From: Shewanella marisflavi
GTDB lineage: Bacteria; Pseudomonadota; Gammaproteobacteria; Enterobacterales; Shewanellaceae
Assembly (NCBI RefSeq): GCF_023283925.1
Contig: NZ_JAKIKX010000004.1
Coordinates: 358,754 to 422,753, forward strand
Direction: 5' to 3'
Length of the DNA: 64,000 nt
A model generated the notes under the pieces. It had not been told where the DNA came from. It ran no database searches and was given only the letters and a program-made list of their open reading frames with translations. Positions 36,393 to 46,040 of this stretch are shown here, piece by piece (positions within the stretch are counted from its first letter, which is position 1; every line of letters starts with the position of its first letter). The position numbers were made by a program, and so were the translations under genes.

Positions 36393-36632
36393 GCTAAAGC
36401 AATGATAAATTTGATGCTGGCGTGAGCGACTTCATAGCCTTGACGCCAGTCAAAGCGTATCCTTATGAGCCAAAGTGGTTGCGGTGAAGCAATAACCGAT
36501 TTCAACACTCGGGTATTTCACTGTTAGGCAAAAACACATAGAATGCTCGGTCTGAGAAAGGGGAGAATCCCTCCACCTTATTATTCTTCTTTATTCGTGT
36601 CTCAGACTAGAGCGAGTTGTAAAGGTTATTTC

Positions 36633-37250
36633 ATGTCGATTAAGTATGTCGCCACCTCTAAGCTTCCCACCCCTTGGGGAGTATTTGCCATGCACGGTTT
36701 CGAAGATACAGAGACGGGCAAAGAACATGTGGCGCTCACCTTTGGCGAGTTAGAGGCAAACCAGCCTATGCTTGGACGCATTCATTCCGAATGTCTTACT
36801 GGCGATGCGCTGTTTAGTTTGCGCTGTGACTGCGGCTTTCAGCTGCAAACCGCCATGCAAAATATTGCGGAGGCAGGCCAAGGCTTTATTCTTTATCTGC
36901 GACAGGAAGGTCGTGGCATAGGCCTGCTTAATAAGATCCGTGCCTATGAGTTGCAAGATCAAGGCGCCAATACGGTAGAAGCTAATGAACGTCTGGGCTT
37001 TGCTGCCGATATGCGCAAGTATGACATGATCAAACCTATGCTGGAGAAGATTGGTGTGCAGCAAGTGAAGCTGATGACCAATAATCCGCGTAAGGTAAAG
37101 GCGATGAAGGAGTTAGGTATTGCCGTTATAGAGCGAGTCCCGTTGCAGGTGGGTAAGAATCGTTATAACGAGGCCTATCTTAAGACTAAATCGACCGAGC
37201 TGGGTCATATGATGTCTGAATATCACTTTACCGAAGGTCATCAAGACTAG
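36633..37250 (+). CDS. ribA: GTP cyclohydrolase II
   Basis: A 205-residue enzyme for the first step of riboflavin synthesis. The zinc-binding pattern [18 protein letters not shown] lies near 54-71 and the active-site stretch [19 protein letters not shown] near 90-108. There is no RibB (DHBP synthase) domain, so it is the stand-alone form. The start at 36633 is set by the family N-terminus; 90 bases of upstream open frame are not conserved. No clear FMN riboswitch is seen upstream. Confidence 0.96.
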   Translation: MSIKYVATSKLPTPWGVFAMHGFEDTETGKEHVALTFGELEANQPMLGRIHSECLTGDALFSLRCDCGFQLQTAMQNIAEAGQGFILYLRQEGRGIGLLNKIRAYELQDQGANTVEANERLGFAADMRKYDMIKPMLEKIGVQQVKLMTNNPRKVKAMKELGIAVIERVPLQVGKNRYNEAYLKTKSTELGHMMSEYHFTEGHQD

Positions 37251-37534
37251 CCTAATTCTCTGGTCAGCGCCGTGACACTCTCGCGGCGTGATAAGATGTG
37301 TCTTTATGCTCTTAACTGAGCTTTCGTTTTACGCCGTGACATCAGCTGCCTAGCGATAACTACCTGCTCTTGAAACGGTTTACCTTGCAGCTCGGCGCTC
37401 AGGCAATCATTCCCTTGCAATGCCATGAGCTCTTGGTGTAGCGATTTTCTCTTAATGTCTGAATCTTCTTGTTTATCTCAGATCTTCTTATTTATCTCAG
37501 GCCTTCTATCTATGTTGTGATAAACCCTGAAAGA

Positions 37535-37879
37535 TCACTCTTTGCTGCCCCAGATATGCTGATTAACATCCTTTTGCCCCTGACTGTCTGCTGTATCAAC
37601 ACGTGGTGTCGCAGCAGGCGCTTGAGCGTCGCGACCGGTTTCGCCTTTTAGGTGTGGCGGGATAGGCTCGCCTATCATCTTGAGGTAAAGGCGCTCGACC
37701 TTCTCTCTAGCCCATTGGGTCTTACGTAAAAATTTAAGACTGGATTTGATAGAAGGGTCGTGATTAAAACAGCGGATATCTATGCGTCTGCCCAGCTCTT
37801 CCCAGCCGTAGTGATCGACAAGATCTGTGAGTAGGGTTTCTAGTTTGATGCCGTGTAGCGGATTGTTCGCCTGAGTCAT
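37535..37879 (-). CDS. VF530 family DNA-binding protein
   Basis: A 114-residue protein. Residues about 8-73 match the VF530/DUF2132 domain: [20 protein letters not shown], then [20 protein letters not shown] and REKVERLYL. The fold is a small helical domain reported to bind DNA. The C-terminal 40 residues are Pro/Ala/Asp-rich and probably disordered. It is convergent with ribA. Confidence 0.88.
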   Translation of the reverse strand: MTQANNPLHGIKLETLLTDLVDHYGWEELGRRIDIRCFNHDPSIKSSLKFLRKTQWAREKVERLYLKMIGEPIPPHLKGETGRDAQAPAATPRVDTADSQGQKDVNQHIWGSKE

Positions 37880-37937
37880 GGTAAAGATTTCTAAAAAATT
37901 TGGGCCATTATATCAGTTTATTTTGGATGTTTTCGAT

Positions 37938-37964
37938 AAAAAAGGGGACCCTGAGGTCCCCTTA
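37938..37964 (-). terminator. Rho-independent terminator after the subtilase gene
   Basis: On the minus strand AAGGGGACC and GGTCCCCTT pair around TCAG-type loop bases and are followed by T residues. Confidence 0.92.
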
Positions 37965-37977
37965 TATTGGCATTTGC

Positions 37978-40389
37978 TTACTGGAAGCTAAGTTCCCAAG
38001 CATCGATAGTGCCTGTATCACGACGGGCGCTGTCGACAGCTTTCAGTGTCCAGGTACCGGCAGATTCAACGCCAGACATGTCCACTGTGTAGCTCTTAAT
38101 AATGTTGTCAGCACTGCCGCCGCTGTTGTCGTGTAGTACGGCAACTTGACCGCTTGGGCTATGCAGCTCAACCTGCAGGTCACCGATATAGGTATGGGTA
38201 ATGTTAACCTTTACTGTGACAGTGCCAGAGTCGCCGCTACGAGTGACAGCAATTGGGCTGCTGATGCCAGCCGTGTTGTTGTCAGGGATAGCGTAGCTAG
38301 TGTTGTTGGTGTAGGTAGCGGCGCCGCCTGTGTTACCGCCTGAGCTTTGCTCAGTGTAGCTGGCCGTTAGGCTTACACCGCTAAAGTCGCTATAGCCTTG
38401 AACCATCACATAGTAAGTCCCCGCCTGTGGTGTGCTCACTGGGCAAGACTCGCTGTTGCCGCCTTTCCATGGACGACAGTCGTAGCTGCTTAGAGTAGGC
38501 GCCGCACCATACTGAACGTAAAGGTCAGCATCGCCTGTACCACCGCTCATGGCGAAGTTCAGATCGCTGGCACCGGCTGGCACATCGATTGAGAAGTGTA
38601 GCTCGTCGCCTTTCACGCCAGTCAGGTTGGTCTTAGCCACGCCATTTTCTAGTACGTTGCTACCGCTGCCTGTACCTGGATCGGTTGGGCCGTTGCAAGA
38701 GGCATCGAGATACGCTTTGGCGGCAACTGCGTCGACTAGACCGTAACCTGTCTTGTCATCGCGACCAGCTACATCAAGATCTTCTGCCGTTGCGTTAAGC
38801 GCTGCACGAACCTGGGCGGCGCTACACTCAGGGTGATAGCTCCACACCAGCGTTGCTACGCCAGAGACGTGAGGCGTCGCCATAGAAGTACCGTTGTAGT
38901 ACTCGTAATCTTCAGCATCTGTGTTGGCAACGGTAACATTGGTGCCCAGATGAGCGCGCAGTGCCTGACCGGTTGCGCGATCGACAGAAACAGAAACCAT
39001 AGGGGCTTCGTTGTTCGTGTCAACCAGGAAGGGGTTTTGCAAACCTGGTAGCGTGGTGTTACTAAAGACGATTGCAGCCTGTGCGCCGGCATTGTTACAC
39101 GCTTTCACTGCATCGATCTCTGGATAACTAGCGCCTTGATTGCCGACACGTTCAACCAGACAAACCTTGCCAGTCATGTCGCCACAGTTAAAGACGCCAC
39201 CAGAAACACTACATTCGGCCAGCTCAGCGGTGACAGAACCTATTATCGGTGTGCCAACATAGTTGCCGCTGCTGTCTTTCACAAAGCGGTTATGGGGCAC
39301 GACGCCATTGTCAAAATAGGACACGCCACCGGCTGTGATGTTGGCCAAACGACCTTCACCACGTGTGACGGTTGATAGAATTGCTTCACCTGGGCCCGAG
39401 ATCTCTACTTGGTTAGTGTATTGAGAGAAGGCTGCGTGATCTTTGTTGTTATCTACCGCAGCCACAGACATCACAGCGTCGTATGACGCAGGGTAGCTAT
39501 GAGTGTTGTTACCGGCGTTACCGGCTGCGGCAATCAGTAGCACGCCGTTGTTGGCGTGGGCTGCAAGCGCGTTACGCTCTGTGGTGGTTGATTGCGAACC
39601 ACCCAGGCTCATGGTTACCACGTTTGCACCATTGTTTACACAAGTGTCAACCGCTGACACTAATGAAGAGGAGTAACCCCAACCTTCGGCGTTAAATACT
39701 TTGACCACGTGGATGTTGGCGTTTTGGTTTGGCATAACACCTACTACACCGTCGTTGTTGGCAATAGCCGCGATGGTGCCGGCAACGTGAGTACCGTGGG
39801 CATTGTTCGCACCTGGCTCATACCAGTTGCCTGTGCCTGAGTTATTGGTACCAGTTACATTGTTGCCGCTTAGCTCGCTGTGGCTACGGTCGTAACCCGA
39901 GTCGATGATACAGATAGTGCGGTTGCCAGCCATGCTGTCGCTCAGGCTGGTGGCGCCCACAAAGGTTTGGCCCCAAGGTGTGGTTTCGCTGAGTAAACGG
40001 CGCGGCATATCTTCTTCGACATAATCCACGTCGGCGCGAAGTTTCAGGGCCTTGATACCGTTTGCATCTAACTGAGCTGAGTAGGCGTTTGAGCGACCGA
40101 TGCGCTTCATCTGCTTGGCCTTCACGCTGTTAAGTGCTCTGTGTTGTGAGAAAACTTCGTTAGCTCTTGGCTGATACTCACTGAGCGCGTTATCACTGGC
40201 CTGGGCTGCAGCTTCGGCATTCTTAAATTTGACTATGTAACGCTTAGGCAGTGGTGAGGCTTGATTGATGCGGGCATTGTCTGCCTGCAGGTGGAGTCCT
40301 TTCGAAGGGGCTGCATTGACGTTTGCTGCAATTGCCAGGGCAAGCGCAGACAAAGACATAGCGACCGCAGTTGTCTTTTTAACTGTCAT
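37978..40389 (-). CDS. Secreted S8 subtilisin-like serine protease with PA, PPC and P domains
   Basis: An 803-residue secreted protease. Order: signal peptide (ends near VNAA), inhibitor I9-type propeptide (about 45-120; RYIVKFKNAEAAAQA), S8 catalytic domain with Asp in CIIDSGYD, His in AHGTHVAGTIAA and Ser in NGTSMATPHVSG, with a PA domain inserted before the Ser (about 330-490), then a PPC domain (about 600-690) and a P/proprotein-convertase domain at the C-terminus. PPC and P domains are usually trimmed or help folding and substrate binding outside the cell. The start at 40389 is supported by GGA seven bases upstream; an ATG four codons earlier is possible. Confidence 0.95.
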   Translation of the reverse strand: MTVKKTTAVAMSLSALALAIAANVNAAPSKGLHLQADNARINQASPLPKRYIVKFKNAEAAAQASDNALSEYQPRANEVFSQHRALNSVKAKQMKRIGRSNAYSAQLDANGIKALKLRADVDYVEEDMPRRLLSETTPWGQTFVGATSLSDSMAGNRTICIIDSGYDRSHSELSGNNVTGTNNSGTGNWYEPGANNAHGTHVAGTIAAIANNDGVVGVMPNQNANIHVVKVFNAEGWGYSSSLVSAVDTCVNNGANVVTMSLGGSQSTTTERNALAAHANNGVLLIAAAGNAGNNTHSYPASYDAVMSVAAVDNNKDHAAFSQYTNQVEISGPGEAILSTVTRGEGRLANITAGGVSYFDNGVVPHNRFVKDSSGNYVGTPIIGSVTAELAECSVSGGVFNCGDMTGKVCLVERVGNQGASYPEIDAVKACNNAGAQAAIVFSNTTLPGLQNPFLVDTNNEAPMVSVSVDRATGQALRAHLGTNVTVANTDAEDYEYYNGTSMATPHVSGVATLVWSYHPECSAAQVRAALNATAEDLDVAGRDDKTGYGLVDAVAAKAYLDASCNGPTDPGTGSGSNVLENGVAKTNLTGVKGDELHFSIDVPAGASDLNFAMSGGTGDADLYVQYGAAPTLSSYDCRPWKGGNSESCPVSTPQAGTYYVMVQGYSDFSGVSLTASYTEQSSGGNTGGAATYTNNTSYAIPDNNTAGISSPIAVTRSGDSGTVTVKVNITHTYIGDLQVELHSPSGQVAVLHDNSGGSADNIIKSYTVDMSGVESAGTWTLKAVDSARRDTGTIDAWELSFQ

Positions 40390-40871
40390 TTTGTATTCCA
40401 TTTTAAAAGTTAGAATTAATAATTATTATTAGAGCGCATTGCAGCATGACTGCCACAATAACCGTCACTCGGCAGTGAATTTATCTGCTGGTGAAACATT
40501 TGTAAATAAGGTGTTAAGTTTGGCTGGCGAAAGATTTGGGATGGTTTTTAATACATTTTTATGCACTTGCTAATCAATGAATACGATTGCAATCTAGGTG
40601 ATTTATTATATTTTTGAGTATTTATTCGAATTTGTAGCGTGTTTATACAGGGTTGGTTTAGCGGGAGAGATAGCGACGAGAAATTGACTGTTAATTTTAA
40701 ATCTTTGTATTAAATAGAAATTAGATATTCCATAATTGAGATATCTTATATCAAATAGTTATATGCTGTTTGACTTGTTACAGTTTAGGTGGGCAATCGA
40801 CAGGAAGGCTGATAGCTAAAAACCAAGGTGGTAGCTATTTTGTATTGTGAAAGATATCCAAGCCACTGAAA
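40390..40871. other. AT-rich intergenic region upstream of the subtilase
   Basis: Nearly 500 bases without a convincing gene. It is clearly more AT-rich than its neighbours and must contain the subtilase promoter at its right-hand side of the gene start. No tRNA, operator or repeat could be supported by eye. Confidence 0.6.
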
Positions 40872-40872
40872 T

Positions 40873-40900
40873 AAAAAAGGCACCTTAAGGTGCCTTTTTA
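40873..40900. terminator. Rho-independent terminator after the rhodanese gene
   Basis: AAAAAAGGCACCTT and AAGGTGCCTTTTT form a symmetric hairpin. It lies just past the stop of the minus-strand rhodanese gene. Confidence 0.92.
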
Positions 40901-40913
40901 AATGCTGTATTCG

Positions 40914-41297
40914 TTACTCTTTTACCAGGCTTTGATAGCCACCACCGTTATAGGTGTTGCTGTAACCCAATTTGATCAGGCTTTCCTGTGCTATACCGCT
41001 ACGCCGACCGCTGCGACAATAGAGCACAACGGATTGATCTTTATCGATATTACGCTTGGTAAACTCCTCGGCAATCTGCTCAAAGGGGATATTTATTGCG
41101 TTTGCTAAATGTCCCTCAGCGAACTCCTCCGGGGTTCTGACATCGACAATCATGGCCCCTTGCTCAATATGTTCCCAAGCGATTTTAGGGTTTTTCTCTT
41201 CGCCGTAACTCGGCGCAGAGATACCCATGATGACGATGAAGAACAGCGTCATCAGACTCATTACAGGGGTTGCTAGCATTTTTTTGGCTTGTCTCAC
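40914..41297 (-). CDS. Exported single-domain rhodanese
   Basis: A 127-residue protein with a signal or anchor segment (SLMTLFFIVIMGISAPSYG) and one rhodanese domain: MIVDVRTPEEFAEGHLANAI and the active-site loop LYCRSGRRSG with the persulfide-carrying Cys. It resembles periplasmic PspE-type sulfurtransferases. The start is taken as GTG at 41297, preceded by AAGGAG; an upstream TTG at 41339 has no such site. It lies about 100 bases after the DUF2892 gene on the same strand; E. coli YgaP joins these two domains in one protein. Confidence 0.9.
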   Translation of the reverse strand: MRQAKKMLATPVMSLMTLFFIVIMGISAPSYGEEKNPKIAWEHIEQGAMIVDVRTPEEFAEGHLANAINIPFEQIAEEFTKRNIDKDQSVVLYCRSGRRSGIAQESLIKLGYSNTYNGGGYQSLVKE

Positions 41298-41400
41298 CTT
41301 GACTCCTTGTGATCTGTGAGTTTTACCAATCTTAGTCAATAACTGCTCATCCTAGCTTGTTAAAACGCTATTTCTGATCACTTACTTACAGTGATTGGTA

Positions 41401-41613
41401 TTATTTCATGCGAGCCAATTCCGCTTCCGTTTTGATCCCCATCTTCTTCATTAACATGGCTGCGGGGCAGAAGCCGGTAAAGGCGCTTTGAAATAGATTA
41501 GCGCCAACAAAGGCGGTTAGCCAGATAAAGTTGGGATGTACAAAGGCGGTGAGCAGCAATGACAACATGACCATAAAGCCAGCAAAGGCAAAAATACTAC
41601 GTTCGACAGACAT
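41401..41613 (-). CDS. DUF2892 (YgaP-type membrane domain) protein
   Basis: A 70-residue inner-membrane protein with two hydrophobic segments (FAFAGFMVMLSLLLTAF and IWLTAFVGANLFQSAF) and the family ending GFCPAAMLMKKMGIK. In YgaP the same domain follows a rhodanese domain and forms the membrane dimer. It starts 11 bases after the RND pump gene, so they are co-transcribed. The Cys in FCP is characteristic. Confidence 0.92.
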   Translation of the reverse strand: MSVERSIFAFAGFMVMLSLLLTAFVHPNFIWLTAFVGANLFQSAFTGFCPAAMLMKKMGIKTEAELARMK

Positions 41614-41624
41614 ACTGTATCTCC

Positions 41625-44600
41625 TTAAGATTGCGGATTGACCGCGGCAAAATATTCGGGGCGATGGCGCATCACGGCGTAATAGAGCACGGGGATCACC
41701 ACCAGGGTTAATAGCGTTGAAACCAAGATGCCGAAGATCAGGCTAATGGCTAGCCCGTTGAAGATCGGATCATCAAGAATAAACAGTGCACCTATCATGG
41801 CGGCCAGACCCGTTAGCATGATGGGCTTGGCCCTGACGGCACCGGAATGGATCACCGCCTGTTCGAAGGGCACGCCAGCTTCGGTTTCCTGATTAATAAA
41901 GTCCACCAAGAGGATAGAGTTACGCACGATAATACCGGCCAGGGCGATCATGCCTATCATTGAGGTGGCGGTAAATTGAGCGCCAAGCAGAGCGTGACCC
42001 GGCATCACCCCAATAATGGTGAGCGGGATCGGCGCCATGATGATCAACGGGACGCTGTAGGAGCGGAACTGACCGACGACCAGCAGATAGATAGCTATCA
42101 TGCCCACAGCATAGGCTATCCCCATGTCTCTAAAGGTCTCATAGGTGATCTTCCACTCGCCATCCCAAAGCACGGCAATGCTGTCTAGGCCTGAGGGTTG
42201 ATTGACATAATGCTGGTCAAAGCCCAGACCGCCTTCTTGGTTGATACTGCCGGCGATGTCGAACATGCCATAGAGTGGGCTATCCAGTGGACCAGACATA
42301 TCGGCTACCACCATGATCATTGGGATCATATTCTTGCGTATGATAGGGGCATCTATGACGCGCTTATGTATGGTGATCAGCTCAGAGACAGGCACAGAGG
42401 TCCCCGACATTGTTGTGAGCCTGAGGTTAAGCACCTGCTCCAGATCTACCTTGGCGCCTTCTTCTAGCTGAAGCTTGATAGGTACTGGGGTCTTTTGATT
42501 AGGCTTGTGCAAATAGCTCACCGCCTTGCCACCGACAGAGGTCGCCACCAGATCGACGATGTTGCTATAAGGCACGCCCAGCAGGCTGGCCTTAGAGCGG
42601 TCGATATTGACCTGCCACTTTTGCTGCGCGGCTGGCAGGTAGATGTCGATATCGACTACGTCCTGAGTGTCGTGGAATAGCTGTTGCAACGCTTTGGCAG
42701 CGGTTTCGCGCATCTCGGCGTTGGGGCCATAGACCTCGGCTAAGATAGGTGACCATACCGGCGGCCCAGGAGGCACTTCGACGACCTTGACGTTGGCATT
42801 GTATTGCTTGGCTGTGGCCTGAAGTGCCATACGTACCTCAGAGGCAATGCTGTGGCTGTCTCTGTCGCGATCACCCTTGTCGATCAAGTTGACCTGAATG
42901 TCGCCCAGCTCCTGGCTTTGTCTGAGGAAATAGTGGCGAACCAAGCCATTAAAGTTCATTGGGGCATTGGTACCCGCATAGAGCTGATAATTATCCACCT
43001 CTTTCACTTTATCCAGCTCTAAGGCCAGCGCCTTGAGGACGCGCTGAGTTTGCTCAACCGGTGTGCCCTCTGGCATATCTACCATCACCTGAAACTCAGA
43101 CTTATTGTCAAATGGCAGCATCTTAAGCACTACCAGCTGTCCCACCGGCAGCGAGACGGCAATCATGATCAGTAAGGCAATTGCGGCGCCTAGACCAATT
43201 CTTGCCTTACCGGCCTGTTTGCCTTGAACAAAGGGCGAGATCAAGCGAGTAAAGAGTCTGAGCATGCGATCGTCTACGTCATGCTCGCTATCGCTGCTCT
43301 GATGGCTATGGCCTTTGAGTAGCTTAGTCGCCAGCCAAGGGGTCACGATAAAGGCGATGGCCAGGGAGATCAGCATCCCCATGCTGGCATTGATGGGAAT
43401 AGGGCTCATGTAGGGGCCCATGAGGCCAGATACAAAGGCCATCGGCATTAATGCGGCGATCACGGTAAAGGTCGCCAAAATAGTCGGTCCGCCCACTTCG
43501 TCGACGGCGACGGGAATAAGCTCCACAAAGGATCGTTTTCCAAGGGCCATGTGCCGGTGAATGTTCTCCACCACCACAATGGCATCATCGACCAAGATAC
43601 CGATGGAGAATATCAAGGCAAACAATGAGATACGGTTTAAGGTGAAGCCATAAGCCCAGGAGGCAAACAGGGTGATCGCCAAGGTGATAATGATGGCGAT
43701 ACCCACCACCACAGACTCACGCAGGCCCATGGTGAGAAACACTAAGATCACCACGGCGGTGGTAGCAAATACCAGCTTAAGGATCAGGGTGTTGGCCTTA
43801 TCACCTGCGGTTTTACCATAGTTACGCGATACCTCTATGTTGACATCGTCCGGGACTAAGATGTTGTCTATCTTATCCAGTCTTTCCAGGATCACATTGG
43901 CGATATCCACGGCATTTTCGCCAGGCTGCTTGCCGATAGCTATGGTAACGGCTGGGTAGATTGCCGACTTGTCGCCATGCCAGGCGTGCTGGGTTGGGAT
44001 GTCACTATTGAGGCTAATCTTGGCGATATCGCCCAGATACACGGGGGCGCTTTGGCCAGATTCGTCCTGATAGACGGCAACAACCAGCTGTTCAACTTCT
44101 TGTTTCGATTTTAAAAACTGCCCAGTTTGTACCTTGATCTCCTGATTATCTTGCACCAGGGATACCGGCATGGAGACATGGTTGTTGCTCGACAAGCTGC
44201 GGTTAATATCGTCATAGGTAAGGCCATAGAAGCTCATCTTCGCCGGGTCGATGCGTACGTTCAGGCTGATCTCATGGCTACCAACGCTATAGATCTCCCG
44301 GGTGCCCGGAATGCGCTTAAGCTCACTTTCCAGTCCCTTGGCGATATGGGTGAGTTGCTCGGCAGATTGCGCGCTATTTTTCGACCAGAGGGTCAGGCTG
44401 ACGATAGGCACATCGTCGATGCCACGGGGTTTAATCTGTGGCTCGCCCACGCCGGCATGGCTGGCAACCTTGTCTTTATTGGAATAGACCTGGTTGTAGA
44501 GTTTGACTATCGCCTCATTGCGGGGAATGCCAACCTCGAAGATAGCGATGATCAATGCGCCATCTGGTTGAGAGAAGGAGTAAAGGGTGTCTATGCCCTT

Positions 44601-44879
44601 GATCTGCGAGATCACCTCTTCCATAGGCTGAGTCACCAACTGCTCTACTTCACTCGGGGTCGCGCCAGGGAAGGGGATATAGATATCGGCAAAGGTGACA
44701 TCAATTTGAGGTTCTTCCTCTTTTGGAGTAACCATGACGGCAAATAGACCAAGCAAAAGCCCAAGCAATGCCAGCAGCGGAGTAATGGCACTGAGCTGAA
44801 ACATCGCCGCGAGGCGCCCAGAGAACCCAAGGCGTTTAGTATTGTGCGGTCCATCTGTGTGTCGATCTTGCTGATTCAT
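41625..44879 (-). CDS. RND efflux pump, AcrB/HAE1-like permease subunit
   Basis: A 1084-residue inner-membrane pump. The RND pattern is clear: membrane segment near 30-50, large periplasmic loop, membrane block around 360-540 with IFSIGILVDDAIVVVENIHR, second periplasmic loop and a second membrane block around 890-1070. The pair of Asp residues in LVDDAIVVVEN is the proton-relay site. It lacks obvious heavy-metal motifs of CzcA. It follows the adaptor gene by 30 bases and precedes DUF2892 and rhodanese genes. Substrate not known; the sulfur-linked neighbours suggest a link to reactive sulfur, which is inference. Confidence 0.94.
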   Translation of the reverse strand: MNQQDRHTDGPHNTKRLGFSGRLAAMFQLSAITPLLALLGLLLGLFAVMVTPKEEEPQIDVTFADIYIPFPGATPSEVEQLVTQPMEEVISQIKGIDTLYSFSQPDGALIIAIFEVGIPRNEAIVKLYNQVYSNKDKVASHAGVGEPQIKPRGIDDVPIVSLTLWSKNSAQSAEQLTHIAKGLESELKRIPGTREIYSVGSHEISLNVRIDPAKMSFYGLTYDDINRSLSSNNHVSMPVSLVQDNQEIKVQTGQFLKSKQEVEQLVVAVYQDESGQSAPVYLGDIAKISLNSDIPTQHAWHGDKSAIYPAVTIAIGKQPGENAVDIANVILERLDKIDNILVPDDVNIEVSRNYGKTAGDKANTLILKLVFATTAVVILVFLTMGLRESVVVGIAIIITLAITLFASWAYGFTLNRISLFALIFSIGILVDDAIVVVENIHRHMALGKRSFVELIPVAVDEVGGPTILATFTVIAALMPMAFVSGLMGPYMSPIPINASMGMLISLAIAFIVTPWLATKLLKGHSHQSSDSEHDVDDRMLRLFTRLISPFVQGKQAGKARIGLGAAIALLIMIAVSLPVGQLVVLKMLPFDNKSEFQVMVDMPEGTPVEQTQRVLKALALELDKVKEVDNYQLYAGTNAPMNFNGLVRHYFLRQSQELGDIQVNLIDKGDRDRDSHSIASEVRMALQATAKQYNANVKVVEVPPGPPVWSPILAEVYGPNAEMRETAAKALQQLFHDTQDVVDIDIYLPAAQQKWQVNIDRSKASLLGVPYSNIVDLVATSVGGKAVSYLHKPNQKTPVPIKLQLEEGAKVDLEQVLNLRLTTMSGTSVPVSELITIHKRVIDAPIIRKNMIPMIMVVADMSGPLDSPLYGMFDIAGSINQEGGLGFDQHYVNQPSGLDSIAVLWDGEWKITYETFRDMGIAYAVGMIAIYLLVVGQFRSYSVPLIIMAPIPLTIIGVMPGHALLGAQFTATSMIGMIALAGIIVRNSILLVDFINQETEAGVPFEQAVIHSGAVRAKPIMLTGLAAMIGALFILDDPIFNGLAISLIFGILVSTLLTLVVIPVLYYAVMRHRPEYFAAVNPQS

Positions 44880-44909
44880 CGTAATACGGCTCCTATGAGA
44901 TCAACGGCA

Positions 44910-45926
44910 TTATTGCTTTAACTGCAGCAGTACTTGATAGGCATCGAGAGCGATGGTGTCACCGTCGCTCAGGCCAGAGAGCACCTCGAAACGATCCCCT
45001 TGTTTATTTCCCAAACGTACCTGATTGAGAACGAAATGATCCTTGTGCTTGAGGTAAACCGCACTGAGTTCGCTGTTATAGATCACCGCCGATTCGGGAA
45101 TGGTGAGCGTATTGCGATCGCCGGCATTAAAACTGGCTTTGACCCACATGCCTGGCATCAGGTTGGGTTCTTGAGGCGGCAAGTCAATTCGCGTCTTGTA
45201 GCTGTGACTATTGGCGTCGGCAAAAGAGAAGATGGTCAGGGCATCAGACTCTATCTCTTTTCCATTGGCCAGGGCGAGTTTCATCTTAGGGTTGGCTCTT
45301 AGCGCGTCGATGTAACGCAGCGGCACATGAGTGACTGCGCGCATATGTTCGGTGGCAAAGCCGCTGAGCAGTGGCTGGCCAGGAGACACGGTTTCACCCA
45401 CTTCCACATGGCGTGCAGTGACTACACCGGCAAAGGGTGCACTAACGATAGTATATTGCAGGGATTCATTGGCTTGAATAATCCGCGCTCTGGCCGCGCT
45501 TACGGCTTGTGCTGCGGCTCTGGCATTGGCGATGGCCTGGTCCATATCTCCTTGAGAGATAGCGCCTTGTGGGAACAACTGCTCAAAACGTTTACGCTGT
45601 TTTTGTGCCTCTTCATTTTGAGCCTGGGCACGGGCAAGCTCGGCTTCGGCCGCCGCCAGTTCGGCGCCTTGGGCCTTGCTGGTGATCTCAAGCAGTGATG
45701 CGCCCTGAGGAACAATATCATTAACGTCATAGTTAATCTTGATGATACGGCCGGAGGTTTGCGCCGATACCGTGGCCGACTTTACGGCTTCAAGCTGTGC
45801 ATCTAAGGTGATCCACTGGGGCTGAGACTCTGTAGTTAGGGTTATTGTCGGCTGCTCACTGGCACTCGAAAATAGGCTGACAAGTGACAGCATAATGCCG
45901 ATAGAAAACGCGTGTTGTACTTGCAT
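44910..45926 (-). CDS. RND efflux periplasmic adaptor subunit
   Basis: A 338-residue membrane fusion protein with a signal peptide (SIGIMLSLVSLFSSASE), a lipoyl/barrel-sandwich half (SAQTSGRIIKINYDVNDIV), a helical hairpin (about 85-140), the second lipoyl half (YTIVSAPFAGVVTARHVEVG) and beta-barrel domains. It links the pump to an outer-membrane channel, which is not encoded here. It is the first gene of the pump operon. Confidence 0.92.
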   Translation of the reverse strand: MQVQHAFSIGIMLSLVSLFSSASEQPTITLTTESQPQWITLDAQLEAVKSATVSAQTSGRIIKINYDVNDIVPQGASLLEITSKAQGAELAAAEAELARAQAQNEEAQKQRKRFEQLFPQGAISQGDMDQAIANARAAAQAVSAARARIIQANESLQYTIVSAPFAGVVTARHVEVGETVSPGQPLLSGFATEHMRAVTHVPLRYIDALRANPKMKLALANGKEIESDALTIFSFADANSHSYKTRIDLPPQEPNLMPGMWVKASFNAGDRNTLTIPESAVIYNSELSAVYLKHKDHFVLNQVRLGNKQGDRFEVLSGLSDGDTIALDAYQVLLQLKQ

Positions 45927-45948
45927 GGAAGATCACCTCTTAAAACTT

Positions 45949-45966
45949 CATAAGAAAATTCTAATG
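45949..45966. promoter_or_regulatory. Operator-like palindrome before the RND adaptor gene
   Basis: CATAAGAA-AA-TTCTAATG is symmetric at seven of eight positions per arm. It ends about 20 bases before the adaptor start codon, a typical repressor position. No regulator gene lies in the operon, so the protein that binds it is unknown. Confidence 0.4.
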
Positions 45967-46040
45967 GACTTTTTAAGCTTGTGCAATCTTTTATTAGAAA
46001 AATACGATTGATAGGGGCGAAATTATTAGCCCCTTTAAAA

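Noticed and set aside
36393..36632. FMN riboswitch before ribA
   Set aside because: The region has a GGGGAGAATCCC-like stretch, but the ordered conserved segments of the RFN element are absent.
44127..44747. 206-codon plus-strand ORF
   Set aside because: It is antisense to the RND permease gene, which has clear family motifs in its own frame.
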